A model generated the notes under the pieces. The model was not told the origin of the DNA and searched no databases. It saw only the letters and a program-made list of their open reading frames with translations. Of a DNA stretch of 13,492 bases, positions 1-6,392 are shown piece by piece (positions within the stretch are counted from its first letter, which is position 1; each line of letters opens with the position of its first letter). Source of the stretch: Chloroflexota bacterium. Lineage in GTDB: Bacteria; Chloroflexota; Anaerolineae; Anaerolineales; Villigracilaceae. Location of the stretch: the NCBI GenBank assembly GCA_016191985.1, contig JACPVB010000028.1:1-13492 (forward strand), written 5' to 3'. The translations under genes and the position numbers were made by a program.

Positions 1-258
1 AATATATACAGATGAGTCACTGGGGTTGGAAGCCAGCGCCTTTTTATAGGTCTCTATGGCGGGAATCAACTTGCCTTCTTTAAATTCGCCTTCTGCCTGG
101 GCAACCAACGCTTCCGGCGCGGTTGTGGCGGTGGTAGTGGGGACTCCAATCGGCTGAATATCGGCGACCACATAACGGTTCACATACGCTCCCGCCAATA
201 TCAGCAGGCACAACAAAATAATGCGGAACCAGTTCGGCCGGGTCCGCCTGCGGTTCAT
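1..258 (-). CDS. Membrane-anchored TPR-repeat protein, 5' part only
   Basis: The gene is cut by the left edge; only its first 86 codons are visible, starting at the ATG on the minus strand at 258. The protein begins with a basic stretch (MNRRRTRPNWF), one hydrophobic helix (about residues 12-28), then a short Thr/Ala/Pro linker (about 37-50). From residue 51 the sequence fits the first helix pair of a tetratricopeptide repeat: AEGEFKEGKLIPAIETYKKA followed by L-x-x-NP. This suggests an inner-membrane anchor with an extracytoplasmic or cytoplasmic TPR scaffold; the partner is unknown. I chose this frame over an overlapping 61-codon frame starting at 265, because that one gives a Cys/Arg-rich non-protein-like product and then stops. 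A GAGGA motif lies about 12 bases upstream of the ATG, slightly far, and a promoter lies just behind it. Confidence 0.75.
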   Translation of the reverse strand, partial: MNRRRTRPNWFRIILLCLLILAGAYVNRYVVADIQPIGVPTTTATTAPEALVAQAEGEFKEGKLIPAIETYKKALASNPSDSSVYI

Positions 259-291
259 ACTCCATTTACTTCCTCTTAGATACATAAATTT

Positions 292-321
292 ATATTACCA
301 TCCGCAGGAAAGCGCCGTCAA
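292..321 (-). promoter_or_regulatory. Sigma70-type promoter for the TPR gene
   Basis: On the minus strand TTGACG (321-316) and TAATAT (297-292) are 18 bases apart. The predicted start of transcription is near 285, giving an untranslated leader of about 27 bases before the ATG at 258. The TPR gene would therefore have its own promoter rather than depending on read-through from the ABM gene. Confidence 0.5.
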
Positions 322-480
322 GCAGAGAGTTAATCGGTCTCTCATTTGCTCTAACGTTATTGCACGGCCCCATCTTTATTGTCAGGCAGCCTCCCTGACT
401 CATTCTGCTCAATCACCCGCTCTATTTTGACGTGATTCTCATCCCTTTCTTTTGAACAACAAAGTAGGATTTGGACCTGA

Positions 481-494
481 GGTGAGGGATCCCT
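481..494. repeat. Left arm of a 14-bp perfect inverted repeat around the ABM gene
   Basis: GGTGAGGGATCCCT here is the exact reverse complement of 861-874. The inner ten bases (AGGGATCCCT) are themselves a palindrome, so each arm could also bind a dimeric protein on its own. The arm lies 13 bases beyond the stop codon of the ABM gene. Confidence 0.7.
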
Positions 495-507
495 TCGATA
501 ACTCTCG

Positions 508-822
508 CTAATCCGCTGCCGCCACGGCTAGCGCCTGCGCAGCGACCTCATATTCCTCACGTACTGGCACAGCAGTAAGGAGGTCCTTGAATTTGGCAAT
601 TTGTTCCTGATAGTAGCCGCTGGCTTCGCCGGTCTGCATATCGGCTTCCGTATTCCAAACCGTAAGCGAGATGCTTTTGCCTGTGGTGCGATTGGTCAGC
701 AGGATGGCGTCCCTGAACCCTGCCTGTTGTTTAGCGGCTGGTATTACAGAATCCCGATAGATGACGATAGCTTCGTTAATCTTTTCAGGACGTACTTGAA
801 CGATTGTTGCTCTCGTATACAT
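508..822 (-). CDS. ABM-superfamily (antibiotic biosynthesis monooxygenase-like) small protein
   Basis: A 104-residue protein with the compact ferredoxin-like dimeric alpha/beta-barrel pattern of the ABM superfamily. It has an N-terminal beta strand (TRATIVQVRPEKINEAI), then a helix with V-I-P-A-A-K-Q-Q-A-G-F-R, the usual turn into strand two, then a strand ISLTVWNTEADMQ and a helix around SGYYQEQIAKFKDLL. In this family the motifs Q-x-G-F-R and W-x-(T/S)-E-A-D are typical. Members include cofactor-free oxygenases, heme-degrading enzymes and many proteins of unknown substrate; I see nothing here that fixes the substrate, and no catalytic claim is made. The start at 822 has AAGGAG 8 bases upstream. 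The last 10 residues are Ala-rich and probably disordered. It is one of three minus-strand genes at the left end, and it is bracketed by a 14-bp inverted repeat. Confidence 0.75.
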   Translation of the reverse strand: MYTRATIVQVRPEKINEAIVIYRDSVIPAAKQQAGFRDAILLTNRTTGKSISLTVWNTEADMQTGEASGYYQEQIAKFKDLLTAVPVREEYEVAAQALAVAAAD

Positions 823-860
823 GCTCTCATCTCCTTATCTCACATTAACTTTGACGCAAC

Positions 861-874
861 AGGGATCCCTCACC
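861..874. repeat. Right arm of the 14-bp inverted repeat around the ABM gene
   Basis: AGGGATCCCTCACC is the exact reverse complement of 481-494. It lies 38 bases upstream of the ABM start codon, outside its Shine-Dalgarno site, so the pair encloses the gene together with its ribosome binding site. I do not see target-site duplications next to the arms. Confidence 0.7.
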
Positions 875-958
875 GTGGGCGATGTTCATGACGCTGTAAG
901 CGAGCTCCATCGAACATTTCCCTGCAAATTGCGCGATATGGAGAGACTGAAGAGAAAC

Positions 959-1549
959 CTACCCGGCAGGCATTGGTCTCAATTGAACAACGCCATTTCT
1001 CGCCAGCATTTTCCATCCCAGCCATACCCATGCGACGAACGAAAGGACAATAAAAACCGGGATCATAAAGTCCAGGAATCCCGTCAGGAATGAGATGGGC
1101 GTAACCAGCATGAGGAGTACTGCGGCGATCTTCGGATAGATGCCTGCGCGATATGTGCTGTAACCAAAGATCAAAACGCCCAACCATGCAAACCAGTTGA
1201 TGACCGTGTGTGCCGTTTCGAATGCCCGCACCTGAGCGATTTGATCGAGTGTTCCAATCCCCTCCGCAGCGGCCAGATACATTGTCATAACGGCAACATC
1301 GCCAACGTAGCTAAAGATGAGGAGAACGAAGCCGATCAGGCCTGCCACCCCGCTTTGCTGGGACTGACTGGCATAGAGGGCCATTACACCCAATACCAAA
1401 AAGGCAAAGCCAAACAGGCTAATCCAGACGCGGGTCGCATCGGGAGGCTGCTGGCCGGATAGGAGATACAGCAAGTTATTTAGAATCAGTAGAAATTGAG
1501 CAAGGATTACGGCGAGGCCTCCAAGCCGGGTAAGAGAGGAAGTATTCAT
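959..1549 (-). CDS. Six-helix integral membrane protein of unknown function
   Basis: A 196-residue, very hydrophobic protein. Likely membrane helices are at about residues 8-30, 40-60, 67-92, 113-130, 138-158 and 160-180, with short charged loops between them. The N-terminal pattern (L-T-R-L-G-G-L-A-V-I-L-A) is common among small bacterial membrane proteins of unassigned function. I do not recognise a named family or any catalytic motif. The start at 1549 is supported by AAGGAG 8 bases upstream. A promoter-like pair lies about 220 bases upstream (1779-1807), so either the leader is long or a nearer promoter was missed. It is on the same strand as the ABM gene downstream (136-base gap), but I see no clear terminator or promoter between them; co-transcription is possible. 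Confidence 0.7.
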   Translation of the reverse strand: MNTSSLTRLGGLAVILAQFLLILNNLLYLLSGQQPPDATRVWISLFGFAFLVLGVMALYASQSQQSGVAGLIGFVLLIFSYVGDVAVMTMYLAAAEGIGTLDQIAQVRAFETAHTVINWFAWLGVLIFGYSTYRAGIYPKIAAVLLMLVTPISFLTGFLDFMIPVFIVLSFVAWVWLGWKMLARNGVVQLRPMPAG

Positions 1550-1778
1550 GAGCGGACTCCTTTAGAAAAATAGAAAATGGAAACCCATCATGAAGGCTCG
1601 GACTCTTGGCTTGGTTGTCAGGTTGCCTGCATCTTATTAATGCGAACCGAGGTGCGCTCATGATACGGCTCCACAACAATAACGAGCGGGACAAAATGAT
1701 TCTTGTTGTTTACAACTTCTAAAACAGGTATGATCTTGCCAATATCCCTCCTAACTCATACACCCAATATATAATACG

Positions 1779-1807
1779 ACTATAGCACGATCTTGATGTG
1801 TATTCAA
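1779..1807 (-). promoter_or_regulatory. Sigma70-type promoter reading leftward
   Basis: On the minus strand TTGAAT (1807-1802) and TATAGT (1784-1779) are exactly 17 bases apart. The predicted start is near 1772. The first annotated gene in that direction begins at 1549, leaving a leader of about 220 bases that contains the stray AGGAGG. Confidence 0.45.
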
Positions 1808-1971
1808 GCATTTTGGTGAAAGTACTGCAAGGATTCCCCGTTCTCCAGGTCAACTGCTACCAAGGCTGGTTGTTTTCGCGGAAGCCATCTTCGCCCCCTC
1901 GAAGAGTCGAAGGTGGAGGACACAGGGAATAAATCATCCACGTGCCACAAATAACCCATCGAAAAAGCTTC

Positions 1972-1988
1972 TATGCTAAAATCCATTT
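1972..1988 (+). promoter_or_regulatory. Probable -10 region for a leaderless trmD transcript
   Basis: Overlapping hexamers TATGCT (1972-1977) and TAAAAT (1977-1982) sit 6-11 bases ahead of the trmD ATG at 1989. Transcription from TAAAAT would begin at or next to the A of the start codon. No Shine-Dalgarno sequence is present in front of this ATG, which fits leaderless translation. No good -35 hexamer is seen. Confidence 0.4.
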
Positions 1989-2795
1989 ATGCAATTCGAG
2001 GTCTTCACCCTCCTGCCCGAAGTATTTCCCTCCTATCTTGAAACCAGTATTATCAAACGCGCCCGCGAGCGGGGGTTGATCGACGTGAACGTGCACAACA
2101 TCCGCGACTACACCCATGATAAACATCATACCACCGACGACACACCCTATGGCGGCGGCGGCGGAATGGTGATGAAACCCGAGCCTGTTTTTGAAGCAGT
2201 GGAAACGGTTTTAGGAATGAAGCCGCCCTTCGACTACAGCCTCGAAGAACACTCGGCTTCCGCTCAGGGCGAAGCGCCTCTTTCCCCGCCCGAACCTGAA
2301 TCAAACATCCCAATCATTCTTCTCACCCCGCAGGGACGTGTCTTTAATCAGACTATTGCCCAGGAACTTTCCCAACACCCGCGCATCGCCCTCATTTGCG
2401 GACGGTACGAAGGCATCGACGAACGCATCCGCGAGCACCTCGTCACCGATGAAATCTCCATCGGTGATTTCGTGCTGACCGGCGGCGAACTGCCCGCGCT
2501 CATCCTCATCGACGCCATCGCCCGCCTGCTCCCCGATGTGCTCGGCGACCCCACCGGCGCGGAAGATGACTCACATGCCATGGGACTGCTTGAATATCCG
2601 CACTACACCCGTCCGCCAGAGTTTCGCGGCTGGAAAGCCCCCGACGTTCTGCTCTCCGGCGACCATGGCAAGATCGAAAAATGGCGCCGCGAACAGGCTT
2701 TGGAAAGAACCTTTAGAAAAAGGCCGGATATGCTGGAAAAGGTGGAATTAAGTAAAGAAGACAAAAAGTTTTTGGAAAAAATACGCAATTCGTAA
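1989..2795 (+). CDS. trmD: tRNA (guanine-37-N1)-methyltransferase TrmD
   Basis: This enzyme transfers a methyl group from S-adenosylmethionine to N1 of G37, next to the anticodon, preventing +1 frameshifts. The 268-residue protein carries the TrmD hallmarks in order: FTLLPEVF (6-13), HD-x-H-x-T-x-DD-x-PYGGGGGMVMKPEP (43-66), LTPQGR (112-117), the SAM-binding trefoil-knot segment LICGRYEGIDERI (135-147) and ISIGDFVLTGGELPALILID (156-175). The catalytic Asp (D194 in AEDDS) and the Arg in AIARLLP (R179) are retained, followed by LLEYPHYTRP and VLLSGDHGKIEKWR. Compared with E. coli TrmD (255 residues) there is an extra loop of about 25 residues (around 79-107), rich in Ser, Pro, Glu and Ala, between the PYGGG motif and the SAM-binding strands. 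There is no Shine-Dalgarno site, so the mRNA may be leaderless. The usual rpsP-rimM-rplS partners are not next to it; an MFS transporter follows after 40 bases. Confidence 0.97.
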   Translation: MQFEVFTLLPEVFPSYLETSIIKRARERGLIDVNVHNIRDYTHDKHHTTDDTPYGGGGGMVMKPEPVFEAVETVLGMKPPFDYSLEEHSASAQGEAPLSPPEPESNIPIILLTPQGRVFNQTIAQELSQHPRIALICGRYEGIDERIREHLVTDEISIGDFVLTGGELPALILIDAIARLLPDVLGDPTGAEDDSHAMGLLEYPHYTRPPEFRGWKAPDVLLSGDHGKIEKWRREQALERTFRKRPDMLEKVELSKEDKKFLEKIRNS

Positions 2796-2835
2796 ACTGC
2801 CAACCGTAAATCGAAAAACCAAAAGAGGTGCATTC

Positions 2836-4113
2836 ATGTCTGCTCGACTCAACTACGGCAAAACCTTCCTGCTCGGCTTTGGCTTTTTTGGCGTGAGCGT
2901 GATCTGGGGCGTATACAACGCATTTGTCCCCATTTTTCTCGCAAACAAATTCGGCCTCGCCCCCGCCGTGATCGGCTTTTTCATGACGCTGGATAACATC
3001 GCCGCGCTTTTCATTCAACCTCCCGTTGGAGCCTGGTCAGACAGGCTGCGGACTCCTTTGGGGCGGCGTATCCCGTTCATTCTTGTCGGCGCGCCAATCA
3101 CAGCGGTGGCGTTTGGATTGGTCCCAATCGCGGCTGTGTTGCCATTGTTCGTGGCGTGTACCAGCACCCTGCTGCTTAGCTCGGCATTGTGGCGCACCCC
3201 CGTTGTGGCGCTCATGCCCGATATTACTCCCTCCGAATTCCGCTCACAGGCAAACGGCGTGATCAACTTCATGGGCGGCATCGGTACCATCGTCGCTTTG
3301 CAAACGGGCGGTATGTTGTACAAAATGAGTCCCAACTTCCCCTTCTGGCTTGGCTCCGGGCTGGTGCTGGTTGCGGCGCTGATCGTTTATCTCTTCATTG
3401 AGGAACCAAAGGAATATTCAACAACCGAAGAGCAGCCCGGTATGATCGCCAGCCTGCGCGAAGTCTTCAACGACCCGGACAAAAGCGGACTGCGCATCCT
3501 TTTTGCCATCTTTTTCTGGTTCATCGGCTTCTCGGCTGTGGAAACCTTCTTCACGCTTTACGCAAAGAATCACCTTGGCCTCAACGAAGGCGACGGCGCA
3601 ACTTTGCTCTCTGTATTGCCCTTGTTTTTCGTTCTATTCGCCATTCCATCCGGGCTTGTGGCAGGCAAGATCGGACGCAAGACCACCATTTCCATTGGAT
3701 TGATTACCATCACCATCATGCTCATCCTGTTATACATAACGCCAGCCAGCGCCCTGTTGACAGGCATTGCCCCACTGCCTTTAGTTGGCATCCCGCTCGT
3801 GGAGGGCGGCGCGCGCATGCTCACCCTCGCGGGCGTCCTGCTCATCATCGGCGGCATCGGTTGGGCCTTCATCAATATCAACTCCCTGCCCATGATCGTG
3901 GATTTGACCAGCGCGGCGCGTATCGGCACGTTCACCGGGTTGTACTATCTGTTCTCCACCATGTCTGCCATTGTTGGCCCCAACGTGAATGGCTGGGCAA
4001 TTCAACTTACAAACAACAACTACAACATTATCATGGTCATTGCACCTGTATTCATGTTGATCGCATTCTGGTTAATGATCGGCGTGAAGCGCGGGGAAGC
4101 GGTTTCGGGCTAG
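2836..4113 (+). CDS. MFS transporter, SLC45/GPH-like
   Basis: A 425-residue, twelve-helix transporter of the inner membrane. The loop after helix 2 carries the MFS motif A in a form typical of the sugar-linked SLC45 and GPH branches: FIQPPVGAWSDRLRTPLGRR at residues 59-78, followed by IPFILVGAP. An Asp in helix 2 (TLDNIAALF) is also typical of cation-coupled members. The second half repeats a weaker motif A (GLVAGKIGRKTT). These branches commonly move sugars with protons or sodium, but no substrate can be read from the sequence. The start at 2836 has AGAGG about 8 bases upstream. The gene follows trmD by 40 bases without an intervening terminator and precedes a BMP-family lipoprotein by 13 bases, so the three are probably co-transcribed. 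Confidence 0.88.
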   Translation: MSARLNYGKTFLLGFGFFGVSVIWGVYNAFVPIFLANKFGLAPAVIGFFMTLDNIAALFIQPPVGAWSDRLRTPLGRRIPFILVGAPITAVAFGLVPIAAVLPLFVACTSTLLLSSALWRTPVVALMPDITPSEFRSQANGVINFMGGIGTIVALQTGGMLYKMSPNFPFWLGSGLVLVAALIVYLFIEEPKEYSTTEEQPGMIASLREVFNDPDKSGLRILFAIFFWFIGFSAVETFFTLYAKNHLGLNEGDGATLLSVLPLFFVLFAIPSGLVAGKIGRKTTISIGLITITIMLILLYITPASALLTGIAPLPLVGIPLVEGGARMLTLAGVLLIIGGIGWAFININSLPMIVDLTSAARIGTFTGLYYLFSTMSAIVGPNVNGWAIQLTNNNYNIIMVIAPVFMLIAFWLMIGVKRGEAVSG

Positions 4114-4126
4114 AGGTTGCGAGTTC

Positions 4127-5134
4127 GTGTTACGCATTACGCATTTTCTATTTCTGGCGGTTGTACTTACAGGTCTTTCGGCTTGTATGCAATCGCCAGA
4201 TTGTTTTCAAGAGGACGTCTTCTGTGCGGCACTGGTGACTGACACCCTAGGCATCGAAGATCATGGCATGAACCAGGATACATGGGCAGGATTTGAAGAA
4301 GCCAAAACAAACAAACTTGTTGATCGAATTGAATATATTGCATCTGTAGACAACCGCGATTACGAAAAGAACATCACCTACTTTGCAAGCAAAGGCTTTG
4401 ACTTGATCGTCACCACCAATGCGGCTCTGCACGATGAAACGCTTCATGCCGCGGACCTGTATCCTGATTCTGTTTTCGTCGGCATGAACCAGTCCCAGGC
4501 AGAATCCCGCCCGAATCTCATCTCCGTCACTTTCGCGGAAGATCAAATGGGATTCGCCGCCGGTGTATTGGCGGCCCAACTCTCACAAACGGAAATTGTG
4601 GGCGCGGTATGCGAGACCTCAGGGATTGATTCAATGTGGCGATATTGTGAAGGCTTCCGCGCGGGAGCGACTTATTTCAATCCCCAGATCAAAACCCTTG
4701 TTTTTTATCGCGATGATGGCGATAGTGAAGCATTATTCATCGATGAGGCATGGGGGGCTGAAACAGCACGGCAGGCCATCCAAAGCGGCGCGGATGTGCT
4801 CTTTGCGGCTGGCGGGGCGACCGGGCAGGGCGCGTTACGGGCGGCGGCAGAGGCGGGAGTCTATGTGATTGGGGCGGAACGCGACCAGGCGGCGGTGTTG
4901 GCAGAATCAAGCTCCAGCGTGGTGACATCCTTCGTTGGGCGGGGCAGTTTCGAGGTCCAGGAAGTGATGCGGCTGCTGCGGGACGGAAATGTCAATGAGG
5001 CCAGATCCGGGCAGGCTGGGATGATGTCGTTTAATGAGAAATTCCCTGAAAACCTGCAAATTGAACTGAATGTACTGCTTTTAAGGCTGTGGAACGGTGA
5101 AATTAAGACAAATGTGCCCGCTGAAAAACCTTAA
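4127..5134 (+). CDS. BMP-family (PnrA-like) substrate-binding lipoprotein, diverged paralogue
   Basis: A 335-residue lipoprotein of the BMP/PnrA family, whose studied members bind purine nucleosides for ABC import. A signal peptide (1-19) ends in the lipobox LSAC with Cys20 as the lipid anchor. The two-lobed binding-protein fold is aligned throughout with the neighbouring paralogue at 5247: VFC-x-x-LVTD near residue 31, YEKNI, GFDLIVT, FAEDQMGFAAG, MWRYCEGFRAG, GADVLFAAGGATGQGA. Ligand-pocket positions differ. The D-x-S-F-N motif of the paralogue reads D45-H-G-M48-N49, GVDTDQ reads GAERDQ (E251), and the Lys corresponding to K280 of the paralogue is Gly. This suggests a changed ligand or lost binding. 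The start is GTG at 4127 with only a weak AGAGG 10 bases upstream; no ATG could supply the signal peptide. It is 13 bases behind the MFS gene and is likely translated at a low level. Confidence 0.88.
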   Translation: MLRITHFLFLAVVLTGLSACMQSPDCFQEDVFCAALVTDTLGIEDHGMNQDTWAGFEEAKTNKLVDRIEYIASVDNRDYEKNITYFASKGFDLIVTTNAALHDETLHAADLYPDSVFVGMNQSQAESRPNLISVTFAEDQMGFAAGVLAAQLSQTEIVGAVCETSGIDSMWRYCEGFRAGATYFNPQIKTLVFYRDDGDSEALFIDEAWGAETARQAIQSGADVLFAAGGATGQGALRAAAEAGVYVIGAERDQAAVLAESSSSVVTSFVGRGSFEVQEVMRLLRDGNVNEARSGQAGMMSFNEKFPENLQIELNVLLLRLWNGEIKTNVPAEKP

Positions 5135-5143
5135 CATTGTTAA
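5131..5143. promoter_or_regulatory. 13-bp palindrome upstream of the BMP promoter
   Basis: TTAACATTGTTAA is a perfect inverted repeat of six-base arms around one base. It overlaps the stop codon of the preceding gene and ends 3 bases before the -35 hexamer at 5147. Position and symmetry suit a dimeric regulator acting on the promoter, but no binding protein is known. It has no T-tract and is too short to be a terminator. Confidence 0.4.
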
Positions 5144-5146
5144 GGC

Positions 5147-5175
5147 TTGCACAAAGATTGGAGTAGATTTATACT
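5147..5175 (+). promoter_or_regulatory. Sigma70-type promoter for the main BMP lipoprotein
   Basis: TTGCAC (5147-5152) and TATACT (5170-5175) are exactly 17 bases apart. The expected start near 5182 gives a leader of about 65 bases. The leader can fold into a small hairpin (GGCTTG 5189-5194 with CAAGCC 5206-5211). The nonamer TAAGGCTTG occurs twice, at 5141-5149 and 5186-5194, on either side of the core promoter. Confidence 0.65.
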
Positions 5176-5246
5176 TGCCAAGTCGTAAGGCTTGACCATT
5201 AAAGGCAAGCCATTTTATATCCTTACTCTTCTAGAGGAGAAGAAAA

Positions 5247-6293
5247 ATGAAAAAGCTGTACTTTGTTATGGCCCTTTTGATCGTCGCTTCGATGATCCTT
5301 TCGGCCTGCGCTCCCAGCGCCCCAACCGCTGAGGACTGCTCGAAAGAAGAAGTGTTCTGCGTTGGTCTCGTGACCGATGTGGGCAAGATCAATGACAAAT
5401 CCTTCAACCAATCTGCCTGGGAAGGCGTTCAGAAGTCCCAAGCCGATGGCGTGGCAGATGTGGTTCAGTTCATTGAAACCGCCGATGCCAAGGATTATGC
5501 CAAGAACATTGCCCAGTTTGGTGATGCCGGCTACGATGTGATTGTGACCGTTGGTTTCGGTCTCGGTGAAGCGACTGCCGCTGCTGCTGCAACTTATCCT
5601 GGCGTTCGCTTCATCGGTGTGGATCAGTTCCAGGCTGAGACAGTTGCCGGCGTTTCAGGTTTGAACTTCCCTGAAGATAATGCTGGCTTCCTCGTTGGCG
5701 CTCTCGCCGCCGCCATGTCTGAGAGTCACAAGATCGGCGCCGTCTGCGGTACCGATGTTGTTCCTCCCGTTTGGCGCTTTGGTGAAGGCTACAAAGCCGG
5801 CGCTGCTTATGCCGATGGCATGATGGGCAGCACCACTGAAGTGTTCGTTGTGTACCACAGCGATGTGGGCTTTGACAAGACCTTCACTGATCCAGAGTGG
5901 GGCGCTCAGACCGCCAAGTCCATGATGGACCAGGGCGCTGATGCGATCTTTGGTTGTGGTGGTCTCACCGGTAACGGCGCAGTCACCGCTGCCGCCCAGG
6001 CTGGCGCTTATGGCATCGGCGTGGATACCGACCAGTACCTGACCCTGCCGGAAGCTGCCCCCCGCATGCTCTCCAGCGCGATGAAGCTCATCACCCCCGG
6101 AGTTGCCGACCTGGTCGCCGCCACCAAAGACGGCACGATTGCTGACGGTAACGTGTTCGGCGCTGCTGGCTACGCCCCCTTCCACGATCTTGAAGGCGAA
6201 GTTCCCGCCGAAGTCAAGACCATGATGGAAGATATCAACGCTGGTTTGCTCGACGGTTCCATCACCACCGGTGTACCTCCTGTCAAGCCGTAA
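5247..6293 (+). CDS. BMP-family (PnrA-like) nucleoside-binding lipoprotein
   Basis: A 348-residue substrate-binding lipoprotein, the receptor of the ABC importer encoded downstream. The signal peptide ends in the lipobox LSAC with Cys21; a short Pro/Ala linker follows. Family motifs are intact: VFCVGLVTD (36-44), INDKSFNQSAWEG (48-60), VTVGFGLG (101-107), NFPEDNAGFLVGALAA (140-155), WRFGEGYKAG (176-185), GCGGLTGNGA (236-245), GVDTDQY (258-264) and SAMK (277-280). Asp, Phe and Asn of D50-K-S-F53-N54, together with D260 and K280, are the positions expected to contact a nucleoside in PnrA/BmpA relatives. A second Cys pair (C31, C38) follows the anchor Cys and is shared with the upstream paralogue. 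GAGGAG lies 7 bases before the ATG. With its own promoter and a strong terminator, it is probably the most abundant product of the importer locus. Confidence 0.93.
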   Translation: MKKLYFVMALLIVASMILSACAPSAPTAEDCSKEEVFCVGLVTDVGKINDKSFNQSAWEGVQKSQADGVADVVQFIETADAKDYAKNIAQFGDAGYDVIVTVGFGLGEATAAAAATYPGVRFIGVDQFQAETVAGVSGLNFPEDNAGFLVGALAAAMSESHKIGAVCGTDVVPPVWRFGEGYKAGAAYADGMMGSTTEVFVVYHSDVGFDKTFTDPEWGAQTAKSMMDQGADAIFGCGGLTGNGAVTAAAQAGAYGIGVDTDQYLTLPEAAPRMLSSAMKLITPGVADLVAATKDGTIADGNVFGAAGYAPFHDLEGEVPAEVKTMMEDINAGLLDGSITTGVPPVKP

Positions 6294-6307
6294 GGTTTTT
6301 ACGATAT

Positions 6308-6347
6308 AAAAAAAGGGAAAGAGGCGCAAGTCTCTTTCCCTTTTTTT
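6308..6347 (+). terminator. Strong intrinsic terminator after the BMP gene
   Basis: A perfect 16-bp stem (6308-6323 with 6332-6347) around an 8-base loop GCGCAAGT; the lower stem is a run of seven A paired with seven T, which also serves as the T-tract. Because both flanks are A and T runs, it could also stop transcription from the other strand. It separates the receptor gene from the permease genes. Confidence 0.92.
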
Positions 6348-6392
6348 GTTTAATTTTTGATATGCCATTAAGGGGTCTGCGAGCAGCTTGTT

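Larger units (their letters stand above)
1550..1988. other. Divergent intergenic region between the membrane-protein gene and trmD
   Basis: About 440 bases with no convincing gene. It holds a minus-strand promoter (1779-1807), a 12-bp palindrome GTTGTTTACAAC (1705-1716), and a perfect minus-strand AGGAGG (1752-1747) followed 4 bases later by a TTG that opens only a 7-codon frame. It also holds the trmD promoter at its right end. A 41-codon minus-strand frame (1743-1618) has a protein-like composition but no ATG, GTG or TTG start. The ATG-started minus-strand frame at 1986-1804 resembles nothing and lies in the trmD promoter. Confidence 0.55.

Noticed and set aside
80..265. 61-codon minus-strand frame at the left end
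   Set aside because: It overlaps the TPR gene in another phase, gives a Cys/His/Arg-rich product and ends internally, whereas the other phase reads a clear membrane helix and a TPR repeat to the edge.
379..400. Imperfect hairpin GTCAGG/CCTGAC between the ABM and TPR genes as a terminator
   Set aside because: Short stem with extra unpaired bases and no T-tract on either strand; not enough to call.
1772..1785. T7-promoter-like string TAATACGACTATAG
   Set aside because: It lacks four bases (CACT) of the T7 consensus and the GGG start, and no phage genes are nearby. It is most simply the reverse side of the leftward promoter and AT-rich intergenic DNA.
1804..1986. Minus-strand 60-codon open frame between the divergent genes
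   Set aside because: No ribosome binding site, no recognisable family, and it overlaps the trmD promoter region; composition does not look like coding DNA.
5189..5211. Leader hairpin before the BMP gene as a purine riboswitch
   Set aside because: Only a six-base stem with an 11-base loop; the leader of about 65 bases is too short for a known purine aptamer and the conserved junction bases are absent.
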